The notes beneath the pieces are model-generated. The model worked only from the letters and a program-made list of their open reading frames with translations, had not been told where the DNA came from and made no database searches. Positions 35,319 to 44,321 of a stretch of DNA of 64,000 bases are shown here, one piece after another. The translations under genes were made by a program, and so were the position numbers. The stretch comes from Lewinellaceae bacterium (GTDB lineage Bacteria > Bacteroidota > Bacteroidia > Chitinophagales > Saprospiraceae), in the NCBI GenBank assembly GCA_016719605.1, contig JADJYW010000001.1, positions 558,001-622,000 on the forward strand. The letters run 5' to 3'. Within the stretch, counting starts at the first letter, position 1. The number at the start of each line of letters is the position of its first letter.

Positions 35319-35873
35319 TCAACCCCGCTTCAAAACCGCACGCTGAAATACACTGAACGGGAATGTTTTTACCTCCGGGATTTCTTCGCCGTTGTGGGTG
35401 TTATTGCCGGTAGTACTGACGGCGGTCTCCATACCCGAATACACCTCAAAAATCATATCGTCGCCTTGTTTTTCATAGGTGCAAAGAACACGGCTGCCCT
35501 GCACCGTGAACCAGCATAGCAGTTTGGGGCCGAACTGGTAACTCTCCATGGCAATACCGTTTTTCTCGTCCACCTGCCAAAGACCGTATTGCGGCTCCAC
35601 CGGCACGATCTCGTAGGGCCGCCAGTCCTCCTCTTTGGAGCCATAGACCAGTCCAAAAATGTAGCGCCCGGTAGTAGAGGTATCTATTTTTTGAATTTCC
35701 ACCCACATCGGTACGGACTGTACCTTGCCCTTACCGTTGAAAATATCCAGCGTGCCATGCCAGGTGCCTGCCCAGGACGCCGGGAAAGCCGACGTGTCGG
35801 CCGTTTGCCCCGGCAGGGCAGGGTAGAGGAGGAGAATAAACCCGCACAAAAGCAATAATTTCTGCATAACCAT
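35319..35873 (-). CDS. Secreted protein of unknown function
   Basis: This 184-residue protein has a signal peptide (MQKLLLLCGFILLLYPALPGQ) and a beta-rich body with WAGTWHGTLDIFNGKG, MWVEIQKID, GRYIFGLVYGS, and KLLCWFTVQGSRVLCTYEKQ. ATG 35873 or, two codons later, ATG 35867 may be used. It is divergent from the DUF4153 gene. I do not recognise the family; a lipocalin-like or extracellular beta-barrel fold is possible. Confidence 0.65.
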   Translation of the reverse strand: MVMQKLLLLCGFILLLYPALPGQTADTSAFPASWAGTWHGTLDIFNGKGKVQSVPMWVEIQKIDTSTTGRYIFGLVYGSKEEDWRPYEIVPVEPQYGLWQVDEKNGIAMESYQFGPKLLCWFTVQGSRVLCTYEKQGDDMIFEVYSGMETAVSTTGNNTHNGEEIPEVKTFPFSVFQRAVLKRG

Positions 35874-35887
35874 TGATCTTTAGGCCG

Positions 35888-35895
35888 CAAAAGTA
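35888..35895 (-). promoter_or_regulatory. Candidate -7 box (TACTTTTG) for the secreted protein gene
   Basis: TACTTTTG on the minus strand, 14 bases before the ATG at 35873, fits TAnnTTTG and would give a very short leader. A -33 TTG lies only 15 bases upstream, shorter than consensus. Confidence 0.4.
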
Positions 35896-35927
35896 CCATT
35901 ATCCAGTTGTCAAACGGTTCGCAAAGT

Positions 35928-37724
35928 ATGAAACTACCTTCCCTTTCCTTCCTCGCGCAAGCCTTCGTGGATACTTGCGCCCGATTCCCCGCAACCATGC
36001 TGTGCGCCTTCACCGGTTCCGGGGCTGTAATGTCTGCCATCGAATTTGACCGCAGTGATAATGACAACTTTGTCCGGGTCTGGCTTATGGCCCAACTCGG
36101 GTTGGCCCTGTGTACTGGCCTGACCGTTTTTGCCGAAGCGCGGGGCTGGAACCACTGGCGTACCTGGGGCATTCAGGCTATCGGGTTGGCCGTTCTGGCG
36201 GTGTATTTTGTTTTTTTCGACATGGATGCGTTTGCATTTGAAAGCGTGCATATCCCGCGGTATCTGGGCTTCCTGGCCGGCGCGCACCTGCTGGTAGCCG
36301 TAGCGCCATACCTCAACCGAGCCCCCGTGGCCGATTTTTGGGAGTACAACAAACAACTGTTCGCCAATTTCGTGGTGGGCGGGGTGTATGCCCATATCCT
36401 GTTTGGCGGACTGGCCCTGGCCCTGCTGGCTGTAAATGAACTGTTCAATCTGGATATTGACGACAAAATGTACGCCCACTTGTTCGTCCTGCTGGCCGGG
36501 GTGTTCCAAACGGCATTTTTTCTGGCCCACTTCCCGCGCCGCTTCGGGTTCGACGAACAAGACCGGAGTTACAACGCCGTTTTCAAAAACCTCTGCCAGT
36601 ATATTCTCATCCCTATCGTAGGCTTGTACTTCCTGATCCTGTACGCCTACTCGGTCAAAATTCTCGTCACCTGGAACCTGCCGCACGGCTGGGTATCGTC
36701 ACTGGTGCTGGGCTTTTCGGTGGCCGGCATTTTCACCTACCTCATCAATTACCTCCTCCCGCAGTACTCCGATATCAAAATCGTACACGCCTATCGCAAG
36801 TGGTTTTGGTGGGTACTGCTGCCCATGGTGGGCCTGCTTTTCGTAGCCATTGGCCGGCGTATTTCCGACTACGGTATCACCCCGGAGCGCTACTATGTGG
36901 CCCATGCGGGGGTCTGGTTGCTGGCCATGTGCGGGTATTTTTTGTGGTCAAAAACCGACAACATCAAGTTTATCCCCATCTCGCTGGGGCTGTTTGTGCT
37001 GGTGGCTGTAGTGGGGCCGTTCAGCGCGTTCAACGTGGCGCAACGCAACCAAACCGCCATTTTGCAGGATTTATTCGAAAAAAATAACCGCTTCGAAGGC
37101 GGTTTGCTCCAAACCGGCGGCGCCGCAGTACCCGAAGCGGATGCCCTGCGCATTCAGTCCAGCCTCATATTGCTCAGTAAGCAGGATGCCCTGCACCGCA
37201 TCGAATCGTGGTTCCCGGTGCCGTTGGATAGTATCGCCAGGGATACGACCAAGTACGGACACTATGAGCGGGCGACATCCATTGCGAAGTGGCTTAATGC
37301 CGCGCCGACGGGGGCGCCGCCATCCAACAAGAAAATGGTGACGGTATATCCCCGGCAGCGACCCATGCTGAGTGGCAATATCGCCGGGTACCGCACCTTC
37401 CACCAGGTTCAACTTTACGGCGGCGAGGAAGTCGCCAAACGCAATCGCCCCGGCCAAACAACGGTGTTTTCAGAAGATCGAAAGGCGTTGCTCCTGCTGA
37501 GCGCCGACGGCAAAATAACCACGGATTCTCTCGATCTATCCGCTGCCATGCGTGTCTGGATGACCACCGCCGGCAAGGAGGACTATTACAATTTGCCCGA
37601 TAGTCTCGACGTGGTGGAACTTCGGGGCAGGAAATTCGTCGCCCGCCTGTACCTCCAGGAGGCTCGTTTCGATAAAGAAAAACTTCAGTTACAGAGCCTG
37701 ACAGGGGTTTTGTTTGTAAAATAA
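35928..37724 (+). CDS. DUF4153 family integral membrane protein
   Basis: This 598-residue protein has about a dozen hydrophobic segments in the first 400 residues (for example WGIQAIGLAVLAVYFVFFD) and a soluble C-terminal domain. The pattern FVLLAGVFQTAFFLAHFPR and ILIPIVGLYFLILYAYSVKI matches DUF4153, common in Bacteroidota. Function unknown. ATG 35928 is preferred to an upstream GTG-type start at 35907. It is followed closely by the HMCES/YedK-like gene. Confidence 0.78.
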   Translation: MKLPSLSFLAQAFVDTCARFPATMLCAFTGSGAVMSAIEFDRSDNDNFVRVWLMAQLGLALCTGLTVFAEARGWNHWRTWGIQAIGLAVLAVYFVFFDMDAFAFESVHIPRYLGFLAGAHLLVAVAPYLNRAPVADFWEYNKQLFANFVVGGVYAHILFGGLALALLAVNELFNLDIDDKMYAHLFVLLAGVFQTAFFLAHFPRRFGFDEQDRSYNAVFKNLCQYILIPIVGLYFLILYAYSVKILVTWNLPHGWVSSLVLGFSVAGIFTYLINYLLPQYSDIKIVHAYRKWFWWVLLPMVGLLFVAIGRRISDYGITPERYYVAHAGVWLLAMCGYFLWSKTDNIKFIPISLGLFVLVAVVGPFSAFNVAQRNQTAILQDLFEKNNRFEGGLLQTGGAAVPEADALRIQSSLILLSKQDALHRIESWFPVPLDSIARDTTKYGHYERATSIAKWLNAAPTGAPPSNKKMVTVYPRQRPMLSGNIAGYRTFHQVQLYGGEEVAKRNRPGQTTVFSEDRKALLLLSADGKITTDSLDLSAAMRVWMTTAGKEDYYNLPDSLDVVELRGRKFVARLYLQEARFDKEKLQLQSLTGVLFVK

Positions 37725-37742
37725 ACAGTACTCGAAACCACC

Positions 37743-38424
37743 ATGTGCGGCCGCTACTCCTTCGCTCCAAACCCCAAACAACTGGACGCTCAACTGCCCG
37801 ACGTGCAGCGCCCGGCCGAGTTGAAAAATCAGCCACAATATCGCGCCGACACACCGGGCATACATGGTGACCAATGACGCACCGGGCTTGCTGCAAACTA
37901 TGGAGTGGGGCCTCGTGCCGCACCGGAGCGCCGACGGCAAAAATTCGGGCAAACTGATCAACGCCCGCGCCGAGGGCATCGCAGAAAAACCTTCGTTTCG
38001 CGAGCCGGTGCAACGCCGACGATGTTTGGTGCCGGCCGACAGTTTTTACGAATGGCGCACCGAACCGGGCGGACGAAAGGCGCCCTACCGCATTTTTTCA
38101 AAAAATGGCGACTTGCTGCTCCTGGCCGGTATCTGGGACGAGTGGCAGCACGGCAACGAGCGGAAATGCACCTTTTCCATCATTACCACCGCCGCCAACC
38201 GCGACGTAGCCACCCTGCACAATCGGATGCCGGTCATCCTCGCTACCGCCGAAATGCAGCAGGCCTGGCTCGCACCCTTACCGCTGAACGAGGTGGCACC
38301 GCTCCTGCATCCGGCGCCCGACGGGATGCTGGCACTATACCGGGTTTCCGAAAAACTGAACAGGCCCGGCTTTGACGAGCCGAGCCTGCACACGGAGGCG
38401 CCGGAGCAACCGGCCTTGTTTTAA
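37743..38424 (+). CDS. HMCES/YedK family abasic-site DNA-protein crosslink protein (frame break in the given sequence)
   Basis: This SOS response-associated peptidase-like protein forms a thiazolidine crosslink to abasic sites through Cys2, which is present in MCGRYSF. The frame stops early (TGA near 37875), while the rest (MVTNDAPGLLQTMEWGLVPH, NARAEGIAEK, RRCLVPADSFYEW, LHNRMPVIL) reads on from about 37842 in another frame to 38424. Restoring a second copy of AATAT at 37837-37841 gives PQYNIAPT, the expected conserved motif, and a 228-residue protein. A slipped 5-base deletion or assembly error is likely. Confidence 0.85.
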
Positions 38425-38437
38425 AATTTTCGTAAAA

Positions 38438-40882
38438 TCAAAACCGCACACCCAGCCCGGCATACCACGTCCGGCCCTCGCCCGGCAACAAGCCCGGTCC
38501 GGGATAACCGCCCGCGCGGCGGGTAGCATAGCGCACATCGGCGAGGTTGTTCACGCCCGCCCGCAGCGAGTAGTTGTGCAGGAAGTGCCAGGTGGCCGAC
38601 AGGTCCTGTACCTCGTAGCCGGGAATACGCCCCGTTTGGCCGTTGGCGGAGGCGGCGTCTGTATTGGCTGCATCGGTAAATACCGCGCCCACACTGCTGA
38701 GTTGCCAGGTAGCCGAGAAGCCTTCCCGGGCAAAAGTGGCCCCGAACCGGTGCACATAGCGCGGGGCGTTGTCTACGAATTTATCCTTCAAATTGGTTTC
38801 GGTGATCACACCGTTGCTGACGGTCGTAACCGGCAGATCGGTGAAACGGGCATCCGTCCAGGCCAGCGACGCAAACAGGTTGAGCGCACCAAAACGTTTG
38901 GCCGTCGTGATCAGGGCCAGCGGGTTTATTTCCAGGTAGGACTCCACCCCCTGGTGGATGCTCGTGCTCAGGTTAGTTCGGTACTGGTACACCGAACCGT
39001 CGCCGGCTAATCGGGCGATGGTGCCGATCCGGTCGGCATAGCGGAGATAAAAAACGCTCACATCGAAGTTCAGCACATCTTTCCAGCGGCCCCGGTAGCC
39101 AAAGTCGGCCACCCAGCCCCGGGCATCTTTCATACTGGGGTCAATGACGGCCGTGGTGGCCGGCGGCGTCAGGTCGGCAAATGCGACCGGGCGGTACGAC
39201 TGGGAGATATTGGCATACACCTCCGAGGTGGCGGTGGCATGGTACTCGGCGCCAAATCCGGCCAGCAGGAAGGTACGGGTGCGTTGTTCCGGTATCATGT
39301 TTTGTTCTACCCCCGCGCCGCTGATGTTGATGCGGCCCTCGGCGTTGTTCTGCACGTTTTCTACGCGGAAGCCCGGCACAAGGGAGAAGCGTTTGCCTAC
39401 CCGGAAAATGTGCTCGGCAAAAGCGGCGGTATTTCGGGTATCAAATTCCAGGTCGCGGGGGTACTGCTCACCCCGCAGGTCGGTGCTGAACTCCGAGCCG
39501 GTGTCGCCCAGTCCCGATTGACGGCGATGGGTATACCCGTCGAAATAACGCAGACCGGTGGCGAGGGTCTGCTCGCGTCCGCCAATGGTGTAATTGGTCA
39601 GAAAGCGCAACTCGCTGCCCCAGTTGTTGTACTGGTCGCGGTCCAGTTGGCGGGGGTTGTACGTACCGGTGGCCAGGTTGATTGTGTCCGGGATGTTGAT
39701 GGCGCGCACGAAACCGATGCTGTTTCGCTGGCTGAACAGACCGAATACCTTCAGTTCGAGGTGTGTTTTTGGAGAAAAATCGTACTGCAGGCGGGCCGAA
39801 GCGAGGTTCCAGGGTGTGCTGAACCAGTTTCGGGAACGAGCCGACTGGCGGGCATCGGCAGCAAACTGGGTATCGGTGAGGCCGCCGGCCTGTTGGGATT
39901 TGTAGTCGGTGCGGGTGTATTCGGCTTCGGCGCGGAACTTCGGCGAGAACTGATAGCCCAGCCGCAGGAATCCGTGGTTGATGGTGTACCGGCTGTTTTC
40001 GCGCCAGCCGGCCCCGTCGCGGTGGTGGAAATACGCGACGTAGTCAAACTTGCCGACCGTACCGCCCACGGCGTTGTACGAACTGAACATACCGTAACTG
40101 CCCACCGTTTGCCGGCTTTCGAGGCTGATTTTCCGGTCTTCGGGCGCCCGGCGCAGTTGGTAGTTCAGCAAGCCACCGAATTGCGGCCCCCACTGCAGGG
40201 AGGCTGCCCCGCGAATCACTTCGACCTTGTCCACGGCTTCCATCGGCGGGTTGTAGTAGGCTTCCGGGTAGCCCAGCGGATCGGCGCTCACATCGTAGCC
40301 GTTCTGGCGCACGTTGTATTCCCAGGAGCGGTTGGGGCTGAGGCCGCGCGTGGCCACGCTTACCTGGATACCCGAAGCATCGCTTTCCCAGATGTGTGTG
40401 CCGGGTACTTTGGCAAAAATCTGCCGGGTGTTGTTGGCTGCAAGGTTGGCATCAAGGCTGTTCAGGGGCACCACCTCCATTTTTTTTCCGGCATTCACCT
40501 GCAAAATACCCGCCTCGGGCAAACGCCCGATACCCCGAAAATCCCGGCTGCCGTACACGGTCACTTCTGTCAGCGCCTTTTCGGCGGGTTGTGCAGTGAG
40601 TACAACCTCCAGGGTTTCGCCGTTTGTTGGCTCTACCGGGTAGGAAAGTGGCGCAATATCTACGCCGCTGATCTCCAGCGTGTAGCTACCGGCAGCTATA
40701 TTGTCAAACCGGAACCTGCCCTGCTGGTCTGTAATGGTGAATAAATCAACGGGTTTCAGGGAAACCGTGGCGCCGACAACAACATGGCCGGTCGCTTCCA
40801 AGCGGCCTTTAAGGGTCGTTTGGCCCCAAAGCATGCCGGTCGTAAGTAAGAGAGAAAAGGCAAAAAGAAGAATTCGTTTCAT
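38438..40882 (-). CDS. TonB-dependent receptor, FecA-like
   Basis: This 814-residue outer-membrane transporter has a signal peptide (MKRILLFAFSLLLTTGMLWGQ), an N-terminal carboxypeptidase-regulatory-like domain (GRLEATGHVVVGATVSL, QQGRFRFDNIAAGSYTLE), a plug with KVPGTHIWESDASGIQVSVA and VDKVEVIRGAASLQWGPQFG, and a 22-strand-type barrel ending GRTWYAGLGVRF. The plug resembles Fe(III)-dicitrate/siderophore receptors, so iron-chelate import is likely, but no FecIR regulators are nearby. ATG 40882 fits the signal peptide. Confidence 0.88.
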   Translation of the reverse strand: MKRILLFAFSLLLTTGMLWGQTTLKGRLEATGHVVVGATVSLKPVDLFTITDQQGRFRFDNIAAGSYTLEISGVDIAPLSYPVEPTNGETLEVVLTAQPAEKALTEVTVYGSRDFRGIGRLPEAGILQVNAGKKMEVVPLNSLDANLAANNTRQIFAKVPGTHIWESDASGIQVSVATRGLSPNRSWEYNVRQNGYDVSADPLGYPEAYYNPPMEAVDKVEVIRGAASLQWGPQFGGLLNYQLRRAPEDRKISLESRQTVGSYGMFSSYNAVGGTVGKFDYVAYFHHRDGAGWRENSRYTINHGFLRLGYQFSPKFRAEAEYTRTDYKSQQAGGLTDTQFAADARQSARSRNWFSTPWNLASARLQYDFSPKTHLELKVFGLFSQRNSIGFVRAINIPDTINLATGTYNPRQLDRDQYNNWGSELRFLTNYTIGGREQTLATGLRYFDGYTHRRQSGLGDTGSEFSTDLRGEQYPRDLEFDTRNTAAFAEHIFRVGKRFSLVPGFRVENVQNNAEGRINISGAGVEQNMIPEQRTRTFLLAGFGAEYHATATSEVYANISQSYRPVAFADLTPPATTAVIDPSMKDARGWVADFGYRGRWKDVLNFDVSVFYLRYADRIGTIARLAGDGSVYQYRTNLSTSIHQGVESYLEINPLALITTAKRFGALNLFASLAWTDARFTDLPVTTVSNGVITETNLKDKFVDNAPRYVHRFGATFAREGFSATWQLSSVGAVFTDAANTDAASANGQTGRIPGYEVQDLSATWHFLHNYSLRAGVNNLADVRYATRRAGGYPGPGLLPGEGRTWYAGLGVRF

Positions 40883-40918
40883 TGTTATGCTTATGTAGAT
40901 CAAATTAAAATTGAGGCG

Positions 40919-40948
40919 CAAAGGTGCCCCGCGGATTTGAAATACCAA
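40919..40948 (-). promoter_or_regulatory. Candidate promoter for the FecA-like receptor
   Basis: On the minus strand TTG (40948-40946) and CACCTTTG (40926-40919) are 19 bases apart. The -7 box differs from consensus at the first base. The start codon is 36 bases downstream. Confidence 0.45.
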
Positions 40949-41002
40949 ATGCCAAAATGAAACGAATACGATGAATTTGGTTTTTTTACAAAACCGTGAA
41001 AA

Positions 41003-41153
41003 AGACTACGATCAGGGGAGCCTGACGTTGAAAGTAGTCTCTAAAAAACAGGCACACAAGACGAGCAGATCAACCGCTGCGTCCTGTGTGCCTGTGCACG
41101 CCATGGGACATTTTTGGAACGAGACTTTCCAGGTTTGCCAAACCTGGAAAGTC
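41003..41153. repeat. Three consecutive hairpins between FecA-like receptor and beta-helix gene
   Basis: This lies in the 326-base gap 40883-41208, which holds no gene. Hairpin 1 (41003-41040) has AGACTAC/GTAGTCT outside and TCAGG/CCTGA inside. Hairpin 2 (41049-41094) has CAGGCACACA/TGTGTGCCTG arms. Hairpin 3 (41123-41153) has perfect 14-bp arms around a 3-base loop. They lie downstream of the beta-helix gene and may act as terminator or processing sites. Confidence 0.75.
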
Positions 41154-41208
41154 TGGATATTTGGAAATGTTCGGTGTCGTTCCGGGTGTCTTATTTGAAA
41201 ATTTTTAC

Positions 41209-43780
41209 CTACCGCTTCACCAAACCGCCTTCGTACACCTCCGTGCCGGCTGCCACCCGAACCGAATAAATTCCGGCAGGCAGGTCGTGTACGTCAATCG
41301 GTTGTGCCCAGCGGCCGGATGTCTTGTAGGCCGTAAACGTGCGGACTTGTGCGCCGTTTTGTGCGACGACCATGATTTGTACCTGACCTGCCCAGTCGCT
41401 CTCCAGTACCAGAATGGAGCGGTCAACGGCGGGGTTGGGCATCAGGCGAAGCGGCAGCACGGAGGCGTTGAGCCGGCGCGTACCGATGGTCTGGAATTCG
41501 AAGCAACCCTGGTCGGGGACGCCGATACGCGGGTTGCCGTCAAGGTCTGTGGTGGGTGCGCCGGCAGCGATGCCCTTGTCAATGCAGGGGCTGTTGGCCT
41601 GCAAGCGGTAGTCGAAACTGCCTGCCGGATCCAAGAAGAGCGGGTCCACGCCGACTTGGTCGTTGGTCGCCACCAGCACGGTGGCTAAGGACTGGTCGCC
41701 GCTGAGGTTGCCGCCCAGGGAGGTAACCGTTGGCGTGCCGTCTTCGATCTCATAATCCACTTCGAAGTTGCCAAACAGGATGCAGTTCTGCAGTGTGAGC
41801 GTGGCCGTACCCGTGGAGTCCTCCCATTGGGCGATCCCGCCGCCGATGGTCGCCGTGTTGTCGGCAAAGGTGCAGTTGGTGGCTGTGACGGGCGAGGTAG
41901 CGCCGGCGGCATTGTTGCAAATGGCGCCACCCGCACCGGCTCCGAAGTTTTGGTTGGTATAAAACAGGCAGTTGGTCAGTTCGGTGTTTGTATTGGAAAT
42001 GTTGATGCCCGCTGCCTGGGTGTTGGCGAAGTTATTCTGAATGGCGGTATTGCGAACGATCAGGCTGCCGACGTTGGCGGTGTCATCGCTGTAGGCGATA
42101 GCGCCGCCGGTGTCGGCGGAGTTGATTTCGATGACGCTGTTCTCGACCAGCAGCGGGGCGCCGGCGGAGATACTGATCCCGCCTCCGCTGAGTTCGGCGT
42201 TGTTGCCGAAGATGGAGGAGTTCAGTATGTTCAGCCTGGAGTTGGTGTTTTGCACAAAAAGACCGCCGCCGGAACGAGCCGTATTGGACTCTACGGTGCA
42301 GTTCTGGAGTGTGGTATTTGCCGTGAATGCTGTGGAGACGGCCCCGCCGCTGGTGGCAGCGGTGTTGCCGGCGAAAACGCAGTTTTCGTAGGTGCCCACG
42401 GTGCCGGCGGTATAGTTAGCCGTGCCGGCGCCGAAAGTTGCCGTGCCGGCCTCGAAGCGGCAGTCGGTGTAGAGGTACAGCGTGGAGTCGGCATTGTGTA
42501 CATGCCCGCCGCTGGTGCTGGCAGCGTTTTTCCGGAATATACTGTTTTTGACCTCGTAGTTGGCCTTGAAACTGTACAGCGCCCCGCCGCGCGCAGCAGT
42601 GGTATTGGCCCCGGGTACCGCGCGGTTGTCCTCAAACAGGCAGTCCTCAACGATATTTTTATTACCCGGTGCTTTGCTGAATAAGTAGAGCGCGCCGGCG
42701 AGGTGCCCGCCGTTGTTTCGGAAAATGCAGTTTTTGATCACCGAAGTAGTGGTCGCGTTGAAAATAGCGCCCCCGTAGACACATTGGATGCATTGGTGGC
42801 ATCTATGGCCACATTGTCCTCAAAGAGGCAATTGTCAATAGTGAACGGAAAAACTCCATCCCGCCCGTCGTTGTACATGGCCGTGTAGTCGTTGGAGCGG
42901 TTGCCTTTGAAAATGCTGTTGGTCAGGGTGAAGGTAGTTTGCCAGGTGAACATACCGGCGCAGGGGTTCAGCCCCGCTTCGTTGTTCAGGAACTGGCAAC
43001 TGTCCACTACCATATTGCTGGAGGTGATGACGTAGAGCGAGCCGCGAATGGTTTTATTTTCCTGAAAAATGCACCGGTTCACCTCGCTGCCGCCGAGCAG
43101 ATCGCGAAAGAAAATGCCGGCACCGATCAGGCTGGCGTTGTTCTTATCAAACAGGCAATTGTCTACCAAAATACCGCCGGCAGTTTGGTTGACGGCTGCG
43201 AGTGCTCCGCCGGTATCGCCGCTGTTGTCGGTGAAACGGCAGTTGCGCACGGTCACTTTGGCTGTAGCCAATAGTCCGCCGCCGCGCCGGGAGAGGTCGG
43301 GATTCGATGCTCCGAGCAGGGTTTGGCCACCAGAAATGGTGAACCCGTCTACCACGGCGCGGGCGCCGGTATTACCTGGATCAAGTATTTCCACGACGTG
43401 AACGGCGTTGTCGGTGCGGTTGGTGGTGAAGTTGCCGACTACATCATCGCCGGCCAGGTCGCCGTTGAGGATGGTCACGTTGGCCGCCGGGTTTCGGGCC
43501 GAAAGCATGGTTTCGGTACCGTTGAATCCGCCATAAATAGCCACCCGGCTTGTACCGTCAGGGGCGCGTTGGCTGCAGCGGGTTTGTAGGTGCCGGCAGA
43601 TACCCAAACCTGATCGCCGGGAACGGCAACAGTCAGGGCGGCCGACAACGTAGGGAAGGCATTTTGCCAGGAGGCGCCGTTGTTGGCGCCGGCAGCGTCG
43701 GATTTGACGTAAATGGTCTGCTGCGCCGTCAGGCTGCTACCGAATGCAAGGAGGAAACTGATGAGTAAAATTTGCTTCAT
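41209..43780 (-). CDS. Secreted right-handed beta-helix protein with T9SS sorting domain (two frameshifts in the given sequence)
   Basis: The protein has a signal peptide (MKQILLISFLLAFGSSLTAQ), QTIYVKSDAAGANNGASWQNA, many beta-helix coils (NCIFRNN, NSIFKGNRS, DNCLFEDN, NCTFADNTA), VDPLFLDPAG near the end of the helix, and a C-terminal Por sorting domain (LMPNPAVDRSILVLE to YEGGLVKR). Three frames must be joined: adding one base at the CCC run at 43544-43546 and one at the CCCCC run near 42768-42774 restores AGVAIYGGF and VSTGGAIFNATTTS, giving about 857 residues. It is probably exported by T9SS and anchored at the surface. Ligand unknown; such folds often bind polysaccharides. Confidence 0.82.
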
Positions 43781-44003
43781 AAATCAATAAAATTTGACGG
43801 TTAGTGATAGTTGTCTCTTTAAAACGGCCTCTAATGTCTTGACTTTTTCGTTGGCAACCCATGGCTATGCCAAGGAAAAAACACCGCACGGACTAAATTG
43901 CCAAAAATGGCTGGAATTAGGCGGCAACGCCGCCAGCACACTACCAGACATTTTTGGAACGCGAGGGTGGGTATCATAAGTGCTGTTTTGACGGGAATTG
44001 AGA

Positions 44004-44092
44004 TTTTTTGACAGGATGAAAAGGATTTACAGGATAAATGAGGCGGCTCCGCCGCTGAAAATCCTGTAAATCCTTTTCATCCTGTCAAAAAA
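44004..44092. repeat. Perfect 32-bp-arm inverted repeat
   Basis: Arms 44004-44035 and 44061-44092 are perfectly complementary; the outer bases are T6/A6. The 25-base loop has its own GGCGG/CCGCC stem. The core reads like the AGGAT-AAAAGGATTTACAGGAT repeats common in some Bacteroidota genomes. Confidence 0.9.
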
Positions 44093-44142
44093 TGGATTCT
44101 CCCGTCAACTTCGCAAGTATGGTGCGGACTTGCGAGACACCC
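44087..44142 (+). repeat. Dispersed 56-bp element, copy 1
   Basis: Matches the reverse complement of 50835-50890 at 52 of 56 positions. It begins AAAAAATGGATTC and ends CGAGACACCC, which is reminiscent of insertion-sequence termini. It abuts the 32-bp-arm hairpin. Confidence 0.85.
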
Positions 44143-44225
44143 CTGGATGTTAGAAAAACAAAAATGCCCGGTAGTGTGCGCCGCCGGACTTTCGCCAAAC
44201 CGGACATTTTGCCAAAAGGTATCGT

Positions 44226-44254
44226 TTGGCAAATGCCCGAACGCACTACCTTTG
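44226..44254 (+). promoter_or_regulatory. Candidate promoter for the M36 peptidase
   Basis: TTG at 44226-44228 and TACCTTTG at 44247-44254 are 18 bases apart, close to the Bacteroidota consensus. The TTG lies in the loop-proximal arm of a hairpin (44205-44235). The start codon is at 44322. Confidence 0.55.
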
Positions 44255-44321
44255 GCCGCCTTCCGAAAAGCACGATACCATTTTTCCGTGTTTTCTTAAC
44301 TAATTTACTACGCTCTGTACG

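Larger units (their letters stand above)
43781..44321. repeat. Compound palindromic intergenic region (no gene)
   Basis: This 541-base region between divergent secreted-protein genes holds no plausible ORF. It contains a TTGGCA/TGCCAA hairpin (43851-43873), an inverted pair at 43937-43956 and 44159-44178, a 32-bp-arm hairpin at 44004-44092, one copy of the dispersed 56-bp element (44087-44142), a CATTTTGCCAAA/TTTGGCAAATG hairpin (44205-44235), and a candidate promoter for the M36 gene. Confidence 0.8.

Noticed and set aside
39239..40744. 501-residue plus-strand open frame
   Set aside because: It lies opposite the FecA-like receptor and has no recognisable motifs; high GC makes such shadows common.
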